Source: Qipengyuania gaetbuli
GTDB lineage: Bacteria; Pseudomonadota; Alphaproteobacteria; Sphingomonadales; Sphingomonadaceae
Length of the DNA: 64,000 bases
Reading direction: 5' to 3'
NCBI RefSeq assembly: GCF_020171365.1
Contig: NZ_JAIUZO010000001.1
Span: 15,638 to 79,637, forward strand
How positions within the stretch are numbered: the first letter of the stretch is position 1; each line of letters starts with the position of its first letter. Shown piece after piece: positions 27,100 to 34,954 of this stretch. Position numbers and translations under genes: made by a program. The notes under the pieces were generated by a model. That model had not been told where the DNA came from. It made no database searches and was given only the letters and a program-made list of their open reading frames with translations.

Positions 27100-27953
27100 C
27101 CCGGCTTGAGATCCATCGCCCTTGCGTAAAGCGCCTTGCGGTCGAGCCCCGTCGCCTTGGCTACATGGCCTGCCGCCTGTGAAGGCTTCATCGTGGCCAG
27201 CGCCTCGATCAGCATGTCGTCGGCATCTGCTTCATTGGCCTGCTGTGCTTCCGGAGGTCCGATCAGCAGGACGATCTCGCCCTTGGGGGGATTGGCATCG
27301 TAATAGGCCATTAGTCCGGCAGAGAAGCCGCGCCGGCATTCCTCGTGGAGCTTGGTCAGCTCGCGCGCGACGGCGATTTCCCGCTTGGGCATCACATCCT
27401 CGATCGCGGCGAGCGACTTGAGCAGGCGCGGCGCGGTTTCGTAGAAGATCAGCGTTGCGTCGATGGCCGCCATTTCGGCCAGCAGCTCGCGGCGGGCCTT
27501 TTCCTTTGTCGGCAGGAAACCGGCGAACAGGAACCGGTCGTTGGGCAAGCCGGACAGCGTCAGTCCCACCACCGCCGCGCATGGTCCGGGGATGCTGGTC
27601 ACGGGAATGCCCTGCTCGCGGCAGTCGTTGACCAGCCTGTAGCCCGGATCGCTCACCATCGGGGTTCCGGCATCGCTGACCAGTGCCACGGCGCGGGTCC
27701 ACATCGAGTCCAGCAGGCGCGAGCGGTCGCGGTGCTCGCTATGGTCGTCGTAGCGCCACAGGGGCTTGGAGATACCGAGATGCTTCAACAGCTTGCCGGT
27801 GACGCGCGTATCTTCGCAAGCAACACCGTCGCAGCGTGACAGTATGTCCACGGCTCGCAAGGTGATGTCGCCCAAATTCCCGATGGGGGTGGCAACAAGG
27901 TAGAGCCCCGGTGTAAGGCTCTGGTCGGAAGTCTGGGGGGCGGGATCGCTCAC
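27096..27953 (-). CDS. rsmI: 16S rRNA (cytidine1402-2'-O)-methyltransferase RsmI
   Basis: 285 residues. Methylates the 2'-O of C1402 in 16S rRNA with SAM. Tetrapyrrole-methylase fold: GLYLVATPIGNLGDITLRA (~17-35), CEDTRVTGKLLKHLGI, ALVSDAGTPMVSDPGYRLV and SIPGPCAAVVGLTLSGLP. It overlaps yraN by 4 bases and is divergent from the LpoA-like gene. Confidence 0.95.
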   Translation of the reverse strand: MSDPAPQTSDQSLTPGLYLVATPIGNLGDITLRAVDILSRCDGVACEDTRVTGKLLKHLGISKPLWRYDDHSEHRDRSRLLDSMWTRAVALVSDAGTPMVSDPGYRLVNDCREQGIPVTSIPGPCAAVVGLTLSGLPNDRFLFAGFLPTKEKARRELLAEMAAIDATLIFYETAPRLLKSLAAIEDVMPKREIAVARELTKLHEECRRGFSAGLMAYYDANPPKGEIVLLIGPPEAQQANEADADDMLIEALATMKPSQAAGHVAKATGLDRKALYARAMDLKPG

Positions 27954-27989
27954 ACCCCTTCATGAACACCGACAAGGGACGCGGCAAGC

Positions 27990-29132
27990 ATGGCATTTGC
28001 ATTTATGAACCGGCGAAACCTCATCATGGCGACGGGTGCCGTGTTGCTGGGAGGCTGCTCGATCATTCCCAAGAGCGGCCAGCCGACGACCCCCACGCCG
28101 ACGCCCGAGCCGAGCGCGACTGCCCTGCCAGAAGACTCGAAGCGCCACCGCGTTGCCCTGCTGGTTCCCCTGTCGGGAGAGAACGGAGAAGTCGGTCAGT
28201 CGATCGCCAATGCGACGACGATGGCGATCCTCGACACCAATGCCGACAACCTCCGGATCACGACCTACGACACCTCGCGCGGTGCACAGGCGGCCGCGCG
28301 GCAGGCGCTGGCGGACGGGAACAAGTTGATCCTTGGCCCGCTGCTGGGCAGCAATGCAGCCGTGGTCCGCGGTGTGGTCGCCAATTCGGGCGTGCCGATC
28401 ATCAGCTTTTCCAACGACACTTCCGTCGCGGCCCCCGGCGTTTTCGTCATGGGCCACATCCCCGAACAATCGGTGGACCGGGGCGTCGAATACGCACGCA
28501 CGATCGGTGCGCGCAATTTCGCCGTCCTTGCGCCCGACAGTGACTATGGTCGGAGGGCAGAAGCGGCCATGCAAAGCGCTCTTGCAAGCCATGGCGGTAC
28601 GCTTGTCGCAACCGAGCGATATGCGCGTTCGAACACCTCGGTGGTGAGCGCTGGGGGCCGCCTCAAGGCCAAGGGCGGTTTCGATACCGTGCTGATCGCC
28701 GATGGCGGCACTCCCTCGATCCGCGGTGCGGAGGCTGTAGCGGGGTCATCGGTTCGCCTTCTGGGCACCGAGCGCTGGGCGGGTGAGAGTGAACTGCTCG
28801 GCTCCCCGGCCCTGTCGGGAGCCTTGTTCTCGGCAGTCACGGACAAGCGCTATCCCGATTTCGTCACCTCGTACCAGGCGCGGTTCGGAGGTCAGCCTTA
28901 CCGGATCGCGACACTGGGCTATGACGGTGTTCTCCTCACCTTGCGAGCAGCGCGCGAGTGGAAGGTGGGACAGCCTTTCCCCGTCAACGTGCTGTTCCAG
29001 GACGGCGGCTTCGACGGCATGGACGGCCCCTTTCGTTTCCGCCGCAACGGCGTGATCGAACGGGCGATGGAAGTCCGCAAGGTCCAGGGTGGCAGCTTCA
29101 CGACGGTATCGGCAGCACCGACGGGCTTCTGA
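27990..29132 (+). CDS. LpoA-like periplasmic-binding-fold lipoprotein (putative penicillin-binding protein activator)
   Basis: 380 residues. Lipoprotein signal with lipobox LLGGC (Cys ~23) and a Pro/Thr-rich linker, then a type-I periplasmic-binding fold: HRVALLVPLSGENGEVGQSI, DGNKLILGPLLGSNAAVVRG, GVPIISFSND, LAPDSDYGRRAEAAM and YDGVLLTLRAA. This is the C-terminal domain of LpoA, the outer-membrane activator of PBP1A in E. coli; the N-terminal TPR domain of enterobacterial LpoA is absent. The rsmI/yraN neighbours match the yraL-lpoA(yraM)-yraN locus, except that lpoA is inverted. The start may instead be the ATG at 28005. Confidence 0.8.
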   Translation: MAFAFMNRRNLIMATGAVLLGGCSIIPKSGQPTTPTPTPEPSATALPEDSKRHRVALLVPLSGENGEVGQSIANATTMAILDTNADNLRITTYDTSRGAQAAARQALADGNKLILGPLLGSNAAVVRGVVANSGVPIISFSNDTSVAAPGVFVMGHIPEQSVDRGVEYARTIGARNFAVLAPDSDYGRRAEAAMQSALASHGGTLVATERYARSNTSVVSAGGRLKAKGGFDTVLIADGGTPSIRGAEAVAGSSVRLLGTERWAGESELLGSPALSGALFSAVTDKRYPDFVTSYQARFGGQPYRIATLGYDGVLLTLRAAREWKVGQPFPVNVLFQDGGFDGMDGPFRFRRNGVIERAMEVRKVQGGSFTTVSAAPTGF

Positions 29133-29157
29133 CAGGCGGATAACGTAAGCGGAGCGC

Positions 29158-29187
29158 TTGTGCGGGCGGATTCGCGCGCGATATAGC
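29158..29187 (+). promoter_or_regulatory. Possible promoter of parE with a near-leaderless start
   Basis: TTGTGC (29158-29163), 18-base spacer, TATAGC (29182-29187). The parE ATG at 29195 is only 7 bases after this -10 and has no Shine-Dalgarno sequence, so the mRNA would begin at or next to the start codon. Confidence 0.4.
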
Positions 29188-29194
29188 CACCACC

Positions 29195-31171
29195 ATGTCC
29201 GACGATCTTTTCGAGAATACGCCCACTTCCAGCGGCGACTATGACGCATCCTCCATCGAGGTCCTCGAAGGCCTCGAACCGGTGCGCCGTCGCCCGGGCA
29301 TGTATATCGGCGGCACGGACGACCGCGCGCTTCACCACCTTGTCGCCGAAGTGCTCGACAACGCAATGGACGAGGCCGTCGCCGGCCATGCCACGCGCAT
29401 CGAGATGCGGCTCGACGAGGGCAACCGGGTCACCATAAGCGACAACGGACGCGGGATTCCGGTTGGGGAGCATCCGAAGTATCCGGGCAAGTCCACGCTC
29501 GAGGTGATCCTTACGACGCTGCACTCGGGCGGCAAGTTTTCGGGCAAAGCCTACGCCACCAGCGGCGGCCTCCACGGTGTCGGCGTCTCCGTAGTGAACG
29601 CATTGTCGAGCCTGACGCGGGTCGAGGTCGCCCGAGACAAGCAGCTCTACGCGCAGGAATTCTCCAAGGGGCATCCAGTGGGCAAGATCGAGGAACTCGG
29701 CCCCACGCCCAACCGCCGCGGCACGACGGTCACCTTCATCCCCGACACCGAGATTTTCGGCGACCGCAAGTTCAATCCCAAGCGGTTGTTCAAGCTGGCG
29801 CGCTCCAAGGCCTATCTCTTCGCCGGCGTCGAGATCCGCTGGCGCTGCGCGGATAGTCTGGCAAGCGACGACGTTCCCGCAGAGGCAGTCTTCAAGTTTC
29901 CCGGCGGCCTTGCCGACCATCTCGCCGAACAGATTGGCGGGCGCGAATGCGTCACCACCCAGCCTTTTGCGGGTAGCCAGGACTTTCCCGACGACCAGGG
30001 CCGCGTGGAATGGGCAATCGCATGGCCGCTGTTCTCCGACGGTTCGTTCAGCTGGTACTGTAACACTGTGCCGACGCCCGATGGCGGTACGCACGAACAG
30101 GGCCTGCGTGCCGCACTGACCAAGGGCCTGCGCGCTTTCGGCGAACTGACCGGCGTGAAGAAGGCCAAGGACATCAGCGCGGACGACGTGATGAACGGGG
30201 CCGAGGTCATGCTCAGCGTCTTCATCCGCGACCCGCAGTTCCAGAGCCAGACCAAGGACCGCCTGACCAGCCCGGAAGCTGCACGCTACGTCGAAAACGC
30301 GGTCCGCGACCACTTCGACCACTTCCTCTCCGACAACATGGACCGGGGCAAGGCGCTGCTCGGACAGGTCATGGAGCGCATGGACGAGCGCCTGCGCCGC
30401 AAGGCCGAACGCGAAATCAAGCGCAAGACCGCGACCAACGCCAAGAAGCTGCGCCTCCCCGGCAAGCTCACCGATTGTTCGGGCGAAGGCGATGGCGATA
30501 CGGAACTGTTCATCGTCGAAGGCGACAGCGCAGGCGGCAGCGCCAAGCAGGCGCGCAACCGCAAGACACAGGCCATCCTGCCCATCCGCGGCAAGATCCT
30601 GAATGTCGCCTCGGCCACCGCCGACAAGATCCGCGCGAACAGCGAAATCGCCGACCTGGTGCTCGCCATGGGTTGCGGGACGCGCAAGGACTGCGATCCT
30701 GAAAACCTGCGTTACGACCGCATCATCATCATGACCGACGCGGACGTCGACGGCGCACATATCGCGACGCTTTTGATGACCTTCTTCTTCCAGGAAATGC
30801 CGGAAGTTGTCCGGAACGGGCACCTCTACCTCGCCCAGCCCCCGCTCTATCGACTGACGTCCGGCAAAGAGAGCCGCTACGCCCGCGACGATGCGCACCG
30901 CAAGGAGCTGGAAGAAACGGTCTTCAAGGGCAAGAAGGTCGAGGTCGGCCGCTTCAAGGGTCTTGGCGAAATGAACCCGCAGCAGCTTCGCGAAACCACC
31001 ATGGATCCCGAAAGCCGCAGCCTGATCCGCATCACCCTGCCGCAGGAATTCGAACAGCGCGCCGTGGTCAAGGAACTGGTCGACCAGCTCATGGGCCGCA
31101 ACCCGGAACACCGGTTCAATTTCATCCAGAACAACGCCGGCGAATTCGACCGCGAAATGATCGATGCCTGA
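29195..31171 (+). CDS. parE: DNA topoisomerase IV subunit B
   Basis: 658 residues. ATPase subunit of the decatenating topoisomerase. GHKL ATPase motifs EVLDNAMDEAVAGHA, ISDNGRGIPVG and GGLHGVGVSVVNALS (~120-134); TOPRIM EGDSAGGSAKQARNRKTQAIL (key EGDSAGG), IIIMTDADVDGAH; C-terminal RFKGLGEMNP. Length and the QAR-N-R-K-T-QAILP run fit ParE; GyrB would be longer. ParC is not in the window. The stop overlaps the next ORF by 8 bases (ATGCCTGA). Confidence 0.93.
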   Translation: MSDDLFENTPTSSGDYDASSIEVLEGLEPVRRRPGMYIGGTDDRALHHLVAEVLDNAMDEAVAGHATRIEMRLDEGNRVTISDNGRGIPVGEHPKYPGKSTLEVILTTLHSGGKFSGKAYATSGGLHGVGVSVVNALSSLTRVEVARDKQLYAQEFSKGHPVGKIEELGPTPNRRGTTVTFIPDTEIFGDRKFNPKRLFKLARSKAYLFAGVEIRWRCADSLASDDVPAEAVFKFPGGLADHLAEQIGGRECVTTQPFAGSQDFPDDQGRVEWAIAWPLFSDGSFSWYCNTVPTPDGGTHEQGLRAALTKGLRAFGELTGVKKAKDISADDVMNGAEVMLSVFIRDPQFQSQTKDRLTSPEAARYVENAVRDHFDHFLSDNMDRGKALLGQVMERMDERLRRKAEREIKRKTATNAKKLRLPGKLTDCSGEGDGDTELFIVEGDSAGGSAKQARNRKTQAILPIRGKILNVASATADKIRANSEIADLVLAMGCGTRKDCDPENLRYDRIIIMTDADVDGAHIATLLMTFFFQEMPEVVRNGHLYLAQPPLYRLTSGKESRYARDDAHRKELEETVFKGKKVEVGRFKGLGEMNPQQLRETTMDPESRSLIRITLPQEFEQRAVVKELVDQLMGRNPEHRFNFIQNNAGEFDREMIDA

Positions 31172-31553
31172 TCCTCAGGGCGAGGACATCGAAGACTTCG
31201 ACGAGCCCGAAGAGGGCGACATCATGGCTGGCGACCGGCGCATTGCCCGGGCCGACACTGCCCTGCCCGACTGGTATGCCTCGGACACGCATTACCGGCC
31301 GATTCCCATCGTCTGGTTTGCCGGAGCTCTCCTGCTCCAAGTCATCACGCAACCGGTGGTCGTTTTTCTCGGACTGGGCTTGCTCGGCCTATCGCCGCTT
31401 GTGGTGCTGGCCTTGGCATTGCTCACGACAGGCCTGATCTGGCATCACACCTGGGAACGAGGAATGTCAGTTGCCAGCGGTGTGTGGAAAGCAGCAACGT
31501 TCGCGATGCTCGCTTTCTTCCTCGGGATTACCGCGCTCGGACTGGCCAGCTAG
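31164..31553 (+). CDS. Small membrane protein of unknown function
   Basis: 129 residues overlapping the end of parE by 8 bases. An acidic N-terminus (GEDIEDFDEPEEGD) of ~50 residues is followed by three hydrophobic helices (about 50-70, 72-90 and 103-126). No recognised family. Its tight coupling to parE suggests co-translation, but a functional link is not shown. Confidence 0.6.
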   Translation: MPDPQGEDIEDFDEPEEGDIMAGDRRIARADTALPDWYASDTHYRPIPIVWFAGALLLQVITQPVVVFLGLGLLGLSPLVVLALALLTTGLIWHHTWERGMSVASGVWKAATFAMLAFFLGITALGLAS

Positions 31554-31558
31554 CGCGC

Positions 31559-32779
31559 CTATTCGCCAGCCCGCGTGTGGATGTGCAGTTCGCCCTCCAG
31601 CGTGCGGTGCACCGGGCACTTGTCGGCGATTTCCATTAGTTTCGCGCGCTGCTCATCGTCCAGTTCTTCTCCGCGGATCGTGATGCTGCGGTTGAGCGCC
31701 TGCATCTGCATGCCTTCCGCCATGGCCTCGGCGTGCGAGCAGGACTTCGTGTGATCGCGCTCGTGTGTCACGTGGACGCGAACACCTTCGAGCGGCCATC
31801 CTTTCCGATCGGCGTACATTTTCATCGTCATGGCGGTGCAAGTGCCCAGCGCAGCGTTGAGCAGGTCGTATGGCGTCGGTCCGCTGTCGTCTCCGCCATA
31901 GCTCTTGGGTTCGTCGGCGATAAACTGGTGCGAGACGGTGTGGACCTCGGTTCCGAACTTGCCGTGGCCGGTGCAGGCAACGATCCCTTCTTCCGGCATG
32001 GGCCAATCGGCGGAAAGCGGCATGTAACGATGCGCCCAGGCTGCAATTACGCTGGCGGCAAAGCGGGCATCTTCCTCGTCCAGCAATAGGTGGTCTGCGC
32101 CTTCCAGACTTACGAAGCTCTTTGGATGTTTGGCGGCTTGGAACAGTGCGCTGGCATGTTCGATTCCGACCACCGCATCGGTGGGTGAATGGAGGAAGAG
32201 CAGCGGCTTTCGCAGCCGGGCTACCTCAGCAAGCAGGTCGACGTTCTCTACCTTTTCGATGAATTCGCGCCCCAGAGTGAACTCGCGTCCGCCGATGCGC
32301 ACCGCTCCCTCGCCGTGCTCCCGGATCGCATCGATGTCGCCGTCGATATTTCCCAGGACATGGGGAACGTCGGACGGGGCACCGATGGTCGCAATCGCGG
32401 CAATCCGGTCGAAGCCGATCTCGTCTGCCGCCGCCAAAACGGCTGCCCCGCCGAGGCTGTGGCCGACCAGCAGGATCGGCCGTCTAAAACGCTCCAGCAG
32501 TTGGTCTGCCGCCTCGACCAGGTCGGACACGTCGGCCGCAAATCCGGCGCGTCCGAAGTCGCCGCCGCTGCCGCCGAGGCCGGTAAAGTCGAACCGCAAG
32601 GTCGCGATCCCCTCGCTCGCCAGTGCGCGGGCCACGGCAATCGCCGCCTTGCTTTGCTTTGTGCAAGTGAAGCAGTGCGCGAACAGCGCCACACCGCGCA
32701 CGAGGCCGGTCGGCAGCTCGAGCGAGCCGGTCAATTCATGGCCTGCCTGCGTGGCAATGGTCAGGTTCTCGGTCGGCAT
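31559..32779 (-). CDS. Bifunctional alpha/beta-hydrolase / OsmC-family fusion protein
   Basis: 406 residues from the ATG at 32779, with AAGGAG 5 bases upstream. Residues 1-250: serine hydrolase with nucleophile elbow GHSLGG (~105), acid in HSPTDAVVG and His in EGADHLL. Residues 270-406: OsmC/Ohr domain with peroxidatic Cys in LGTCTAMTMKMY and resolving Cys in ADKCPVHR. OsmC proteins reduce organic hydroperoxides. A fused esterase might release peroxidised acyl groups for the OsmC site; that link is my inference. The upstream extension of the frame to 33361 is antisense to the sigma-factor gene and is not real. Confidence 0.9.
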   Translation of the reverse strand: MPTENLTIATQAGHELTGSLELPTGLVRGVALFAHCFTCTKQSKAAIAVARALASEGIATLRFDFTGLGGSGGDFGRAGFAADVSDLVEAADQLLERFRRPILLVGHSLGGAAVLAAADEIGFDRIAAIATIGAPSDVPHVLGNIDGDIDAIREHGEGAVRIGGREFTLGREFIEKVENVDLLAEVARLRKPLLFLHSPTDAVVGIEHASALFQAAKHPKSFVSLEGADHLLLDEEDARFAASVIAAWAHRYMPLSADWPMPEEGIVACTGHGKFGTEVHTVSHQFIADEPKSYGGDDSGPTPYDLLNAALGTCTAMTMKMYADRKGWPLEGVRVHVTHERDHTKSCSHAEAMAEGMQMQALNRSITIRGEELDDEQRAKLMEIADKCPVHRTLEGELHIHTRAGE

Positions 32780-32851
32780 CGGTGCTCCTTCGACTGGCGC
32801 TTTTTTTCGGCGGGCGTGTAAGAAATACGCGTGGGGGCGGACTAAGGATAC

Positions 32852-33379
32852 ATGACCGAGGAAAAGCAACACGCATACTATCGCGAGGCAGGGGCGCAAT
32901 TCGCCCCGGCCATCGCCCGCCTCGCCCGCGCGATGGAGCGCGATGGCGACAAGGCACGCGACCTGGAACAGGACATCCACTGCGAGCTCTTCCGCAGCTT
33001 CGCCCGGTTCGAAGGACAATGTGCGCTCAAGACCTGGGTGTACCGCGTGGCTCACAACGTGGCTGCCGAACACCGCCTTCGCGAAAGCCGACGCATGCCT
33101 ACCGTGTCGCTGGACGAGACAGATGACCTGCCAAGCATGGGCAGCGGAGAAATTGCTGCTGCGGAAGGCCACGCCGTTGCCCGCGCGCAGGAACTGATCC
33201 GCCAGCTGCCGACGCTGGATGCGCAGGTCATGCTGCTGTGGCTCGAAGGCGAAAGCGCCCGCGACATCTCCGAAGTCACCGGCCTCGCTTCCGGCACGGT
33301 CGCCACCCGCATCCACCGGCTCAAGACTGCCCTTGCCGACCAGTTCGGCACCCCCGTTCACCAGGAGACAATTCGATGA
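32852..33379 (+). CDS. ECF-like RNA polymerase sigma factor
   Basis: 175 residues. Region 2 is in DLEQDIHCELFRSFARFEGQ plus ALKTWVYRVAHNVAAEHRLR (~38-75) and region 4 is LPTLDAQVMLLWLEGESARDI followed by the helix-turn-helix SGTVATRIHRLKTAL (~120-165); no regions 1 or 3. It overlaps the next gene, encoding a four-helix membrane protein, by ATGA, the usual arrangement of an ECF sigma with its regulator. Its regulon and signal are unknown. Confidence 0.85.
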   Translation: MTEEKQHAYYREAGAQFAPAIARLARAMERDGDKARDLEQDIHCELFRSFARFEGQCALKTWVYRVAHNVAAEHRLRESRRMPTVSLDETDDLPSMGSGEIAAAEGHAVARAQELIRQLPTLDAQVMLLWLEGESARDISEVTGLASGTVATRIHRLKTALADQFGTPVHQETIR

Positions 33380-33948
33380 CCCAGGACCCGTTCAACTTCT
33401 GGACCCGTGAAAATTCCGACGCGAATTTCAGCGAACCGGGCGCGTGCCGGGCACGCAGCACTCGGTTCGAAAAGAGCATCCGTCGCCGCAACCTGCTGGA
33501 ATATGCCGCCGGTGCGCTGGTGATCGGAGTGTTCGGCGCTCTCGCAGTATTTTTCGCCGGCGAAGGCGAGTGGGCGCTTTCCGGGACCGTCGCCATGACC
33601 GTTACCGCTGCAATCTTTGTGGTGGGCAAGCTCCACCGCGACGGCAGCGCGCAAGCACGTTCCCCCGAAGCAAGCTGCAAGGATCACCTGCGCAGCCAGC
33701 TCGTCCGGCAGCGCGACCTGCTGCGCGGGGTTCCGACCTGGTATCTCGCGCCCTTCGTGCCCGGCCTCGTCGGCTTTTACCTCGTCGTCACGGCCAATGT
33801 GGCCGAGGTCCAGGGTTGGGCTGCCGCGCTGGAAGGCGTCTGGTTCAAGTTTGTCGCGACGGCCGTGTTCTTCGTCTTCGTTGGTTGGCTCAACCTGCAC
33901 ACCGCCCGCAAGCTCGACCGGGAAATCGCCGCGCTCGACCGGGCGTAA
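33376..33948 (+). CDS. Membrane protein partner of the sigma factor (putative anti-sigma)
   Basis: 190 residues, ATG overlapping the sigma-factor stop (ATGA). N-terminal ~45 hydrophilic residues with a basic cluster (RFEKSIRRRN), then TM segments at about 48-64 and 70-88, a ~40-residue cytoplasmic-looking loop (SCKDHLRSQLVRQRDLL), and TM segments at about 128-146 and 155-172. I see no zinc-anti-sigma HxxxCxxC motif. Coupled translation suggests an anti-sigma or sensor role, but this rests on position only. Confidence 0.7.
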   Translation: MTQDPFNFWTRENSDANFSEPGACRARSTRFEKSIRRRNLLEYAAGALVIGVFGALAVFFAGEGEWALSGTVAMTVTAAIFVVGKLHRDGSAQARSPEASCKDHLRSQLVRQRDLLRGVPTWYLAPFVPGLVGFYLVVTANVAEVQGWAAALEGVWFKFVATAVFFVFVGWLNLHTARKLDREIAALDRA

Positions 33949-33955
33949 GCACCGG

Positions 33956-33987
33956 AGCGCCGGACCGCTCTTGCACGGTCCGGCGCT
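33956..33987 (+). terminator. Strong hairpin after the sigma-factor operon
   Basis: Perfect 12-bp stem AGCGCCGGACCG (33956-33967) / CGGTCCGGCGCT (33976-33987) with an 8-base loop, starting 8 bases after the stop. No T-run follows (TGCCCC), so it is a hairpin-type or Rho-assisted end rather than a canonical intrinsic terminator. Confidence 0.55.
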
Positions 33988-34025
33988 TGCCCCTAACGCA
34001 CACGTAAAGTTGCAAGGAAAAACCG

Positions 34026-34880
34026 ATGTCAGACCAGACCCGTTTCGAAGGCACCAGTTCGTATATCGCGACCGACGATCTGAAGGTCGCCGTCAATGCC
34101 GCGGTCACGCTGCGCCGTCCGCTGCTGGTCAAGGGCGAACCGGGCACGGGCAAGACCGTGCTCGCCCATGAAATCTCCAAGGCGCTCGATGCCCCGCTGA
34201 TCGAATGGAACGTCAAGTCGACCACCAAGGCGCAGCAGGGCCTCTACGAATATGACGCGGTCGCCCGCCTGCGCGACGGCCAGCTGGGTGACGAACGCGT
34301 CCACGACATCTCGAACTACATCAAGAAGGGCAAGCTGTGGGAGGCGTTCACCAGCCCCGAACTGCCCGTCCTGCTAATCGACGAGATCGACAAGGCCGAC
34401 ATCGAGTTTCCGAATGACCTGCTGCAGGAACTCGACCGGATGAGTTTCGACGTCTACGAGACGCACACGCGGATCGAGGCGAAGGAACGTCCGATCGTCG
34501 TCATCACCTCGAACAACGAGAAGGAATTGCCCGACGCATTCCTGCGCCGCTGCTTCTTCCATTACATCAAGTTCCCCGACCGCGAGACGATGCGAGACAT
34601 CATCGAGGTCCACTACCCGGGCATCCAGAAAAACCTGGTCAGCAAGGCAATGGATATCTTCTACGAACTGCGCGACGTGCCGGGCCTGAAGAAAAAGCCT
34701 TCGACGAGCGAGCTGCTCGACTGGCTGAAGCTGCTGCTGAACGAGGACATGCCGCTGGAAGTGCTGCAGGACAGCAATCCCAATAGCGCCATTCCGCCGC
34801 TGCACGGGGCCCTGCTCAAGAACGAGCAGGACGTGATGATGTTCGAACGCCTTGCCTTCATGGCACGCCGCCAGCCCTGA
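34026..34880 (+). CDS. MoxR-type AAA+ ATPase
   Basis: 284 residues, cytoplasmic. Walker A GEPGTGKT (~37-44), Walker B LLIDEIDKAD (~117), sensor 1 VITSNNEKELPDAFLRRC and an EYD-rich segment after Walker A. MoxR ATPases act with VWA-domain proteins as chaperone-like remodelers of metal enzymes or envelope proteins (CoxD/CoxE being one well-known pair). The likely VWA partner is at 36478, separated by an inverted chemoreceptor gene. A terminator follows at 34902. Confidence 0.9.
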   Translation: MSDQTRFEGTSSYIATDDLKVAVNAAVTLRRPLLVKGEPGTGKTVLAHEISKALDAPLIEWNVKSTTKAQQGLYEYDAVARLRDGQLGDERVHDISNYIKKGKLWEAFTSPELPVLLIDEIDKADIEFPNDLLQELDRMSFDVYETHTRIEAKERPIVVITSNNEKELPDAFLRRCFFHYIKFPDRETMRDIIEVHYPGIQKNLVSKAMDIFYELRDVPGLKKKPSTSELLDWLKLLLNEDMPLEVLQDSNPNSAIPPLHGALLKNEQDVMMFERLAFMARRQP

Positions 34881-34901
34881 TAAAGGCCGGACCGGACGAG
34901 A

Positions 34902-34937
34902 AAAGGGCGCGCTCCGCTTGCGGAACGCGCCCTTTTT
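34902..34937. terminator. Bidirectional intrinsic terminator between moxR and the chemoreceptor gene
   Basis: AAAGGGCGCG (34902-34911) pairs with CGCGCCCTTT (34926-34935), with an inner TCCG/CGGA stem, followed by T-rich sequence. It lies between two convergent genes, and the complement also ends in a T-run (CCCTTTTC), so it can serve both. Confidence 0.85.
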
Positions 34938-34954
34938 CCTTGGGGTGAACTTGA

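Noticed and set aside
28919..31111. A 730-codon minus-strand frame over lpoA and parE
   Set aside because: Antisense to parE with no recognised domain; a shadow frame.
31559..33361. A 600-codon version of the hydrolase-OsmC protein
   Set aside because: The extra 194 N-terminal codons are antisense to the sigma-factor gene; an ideal ribosome binding site precedes the internal ATG at 32779.
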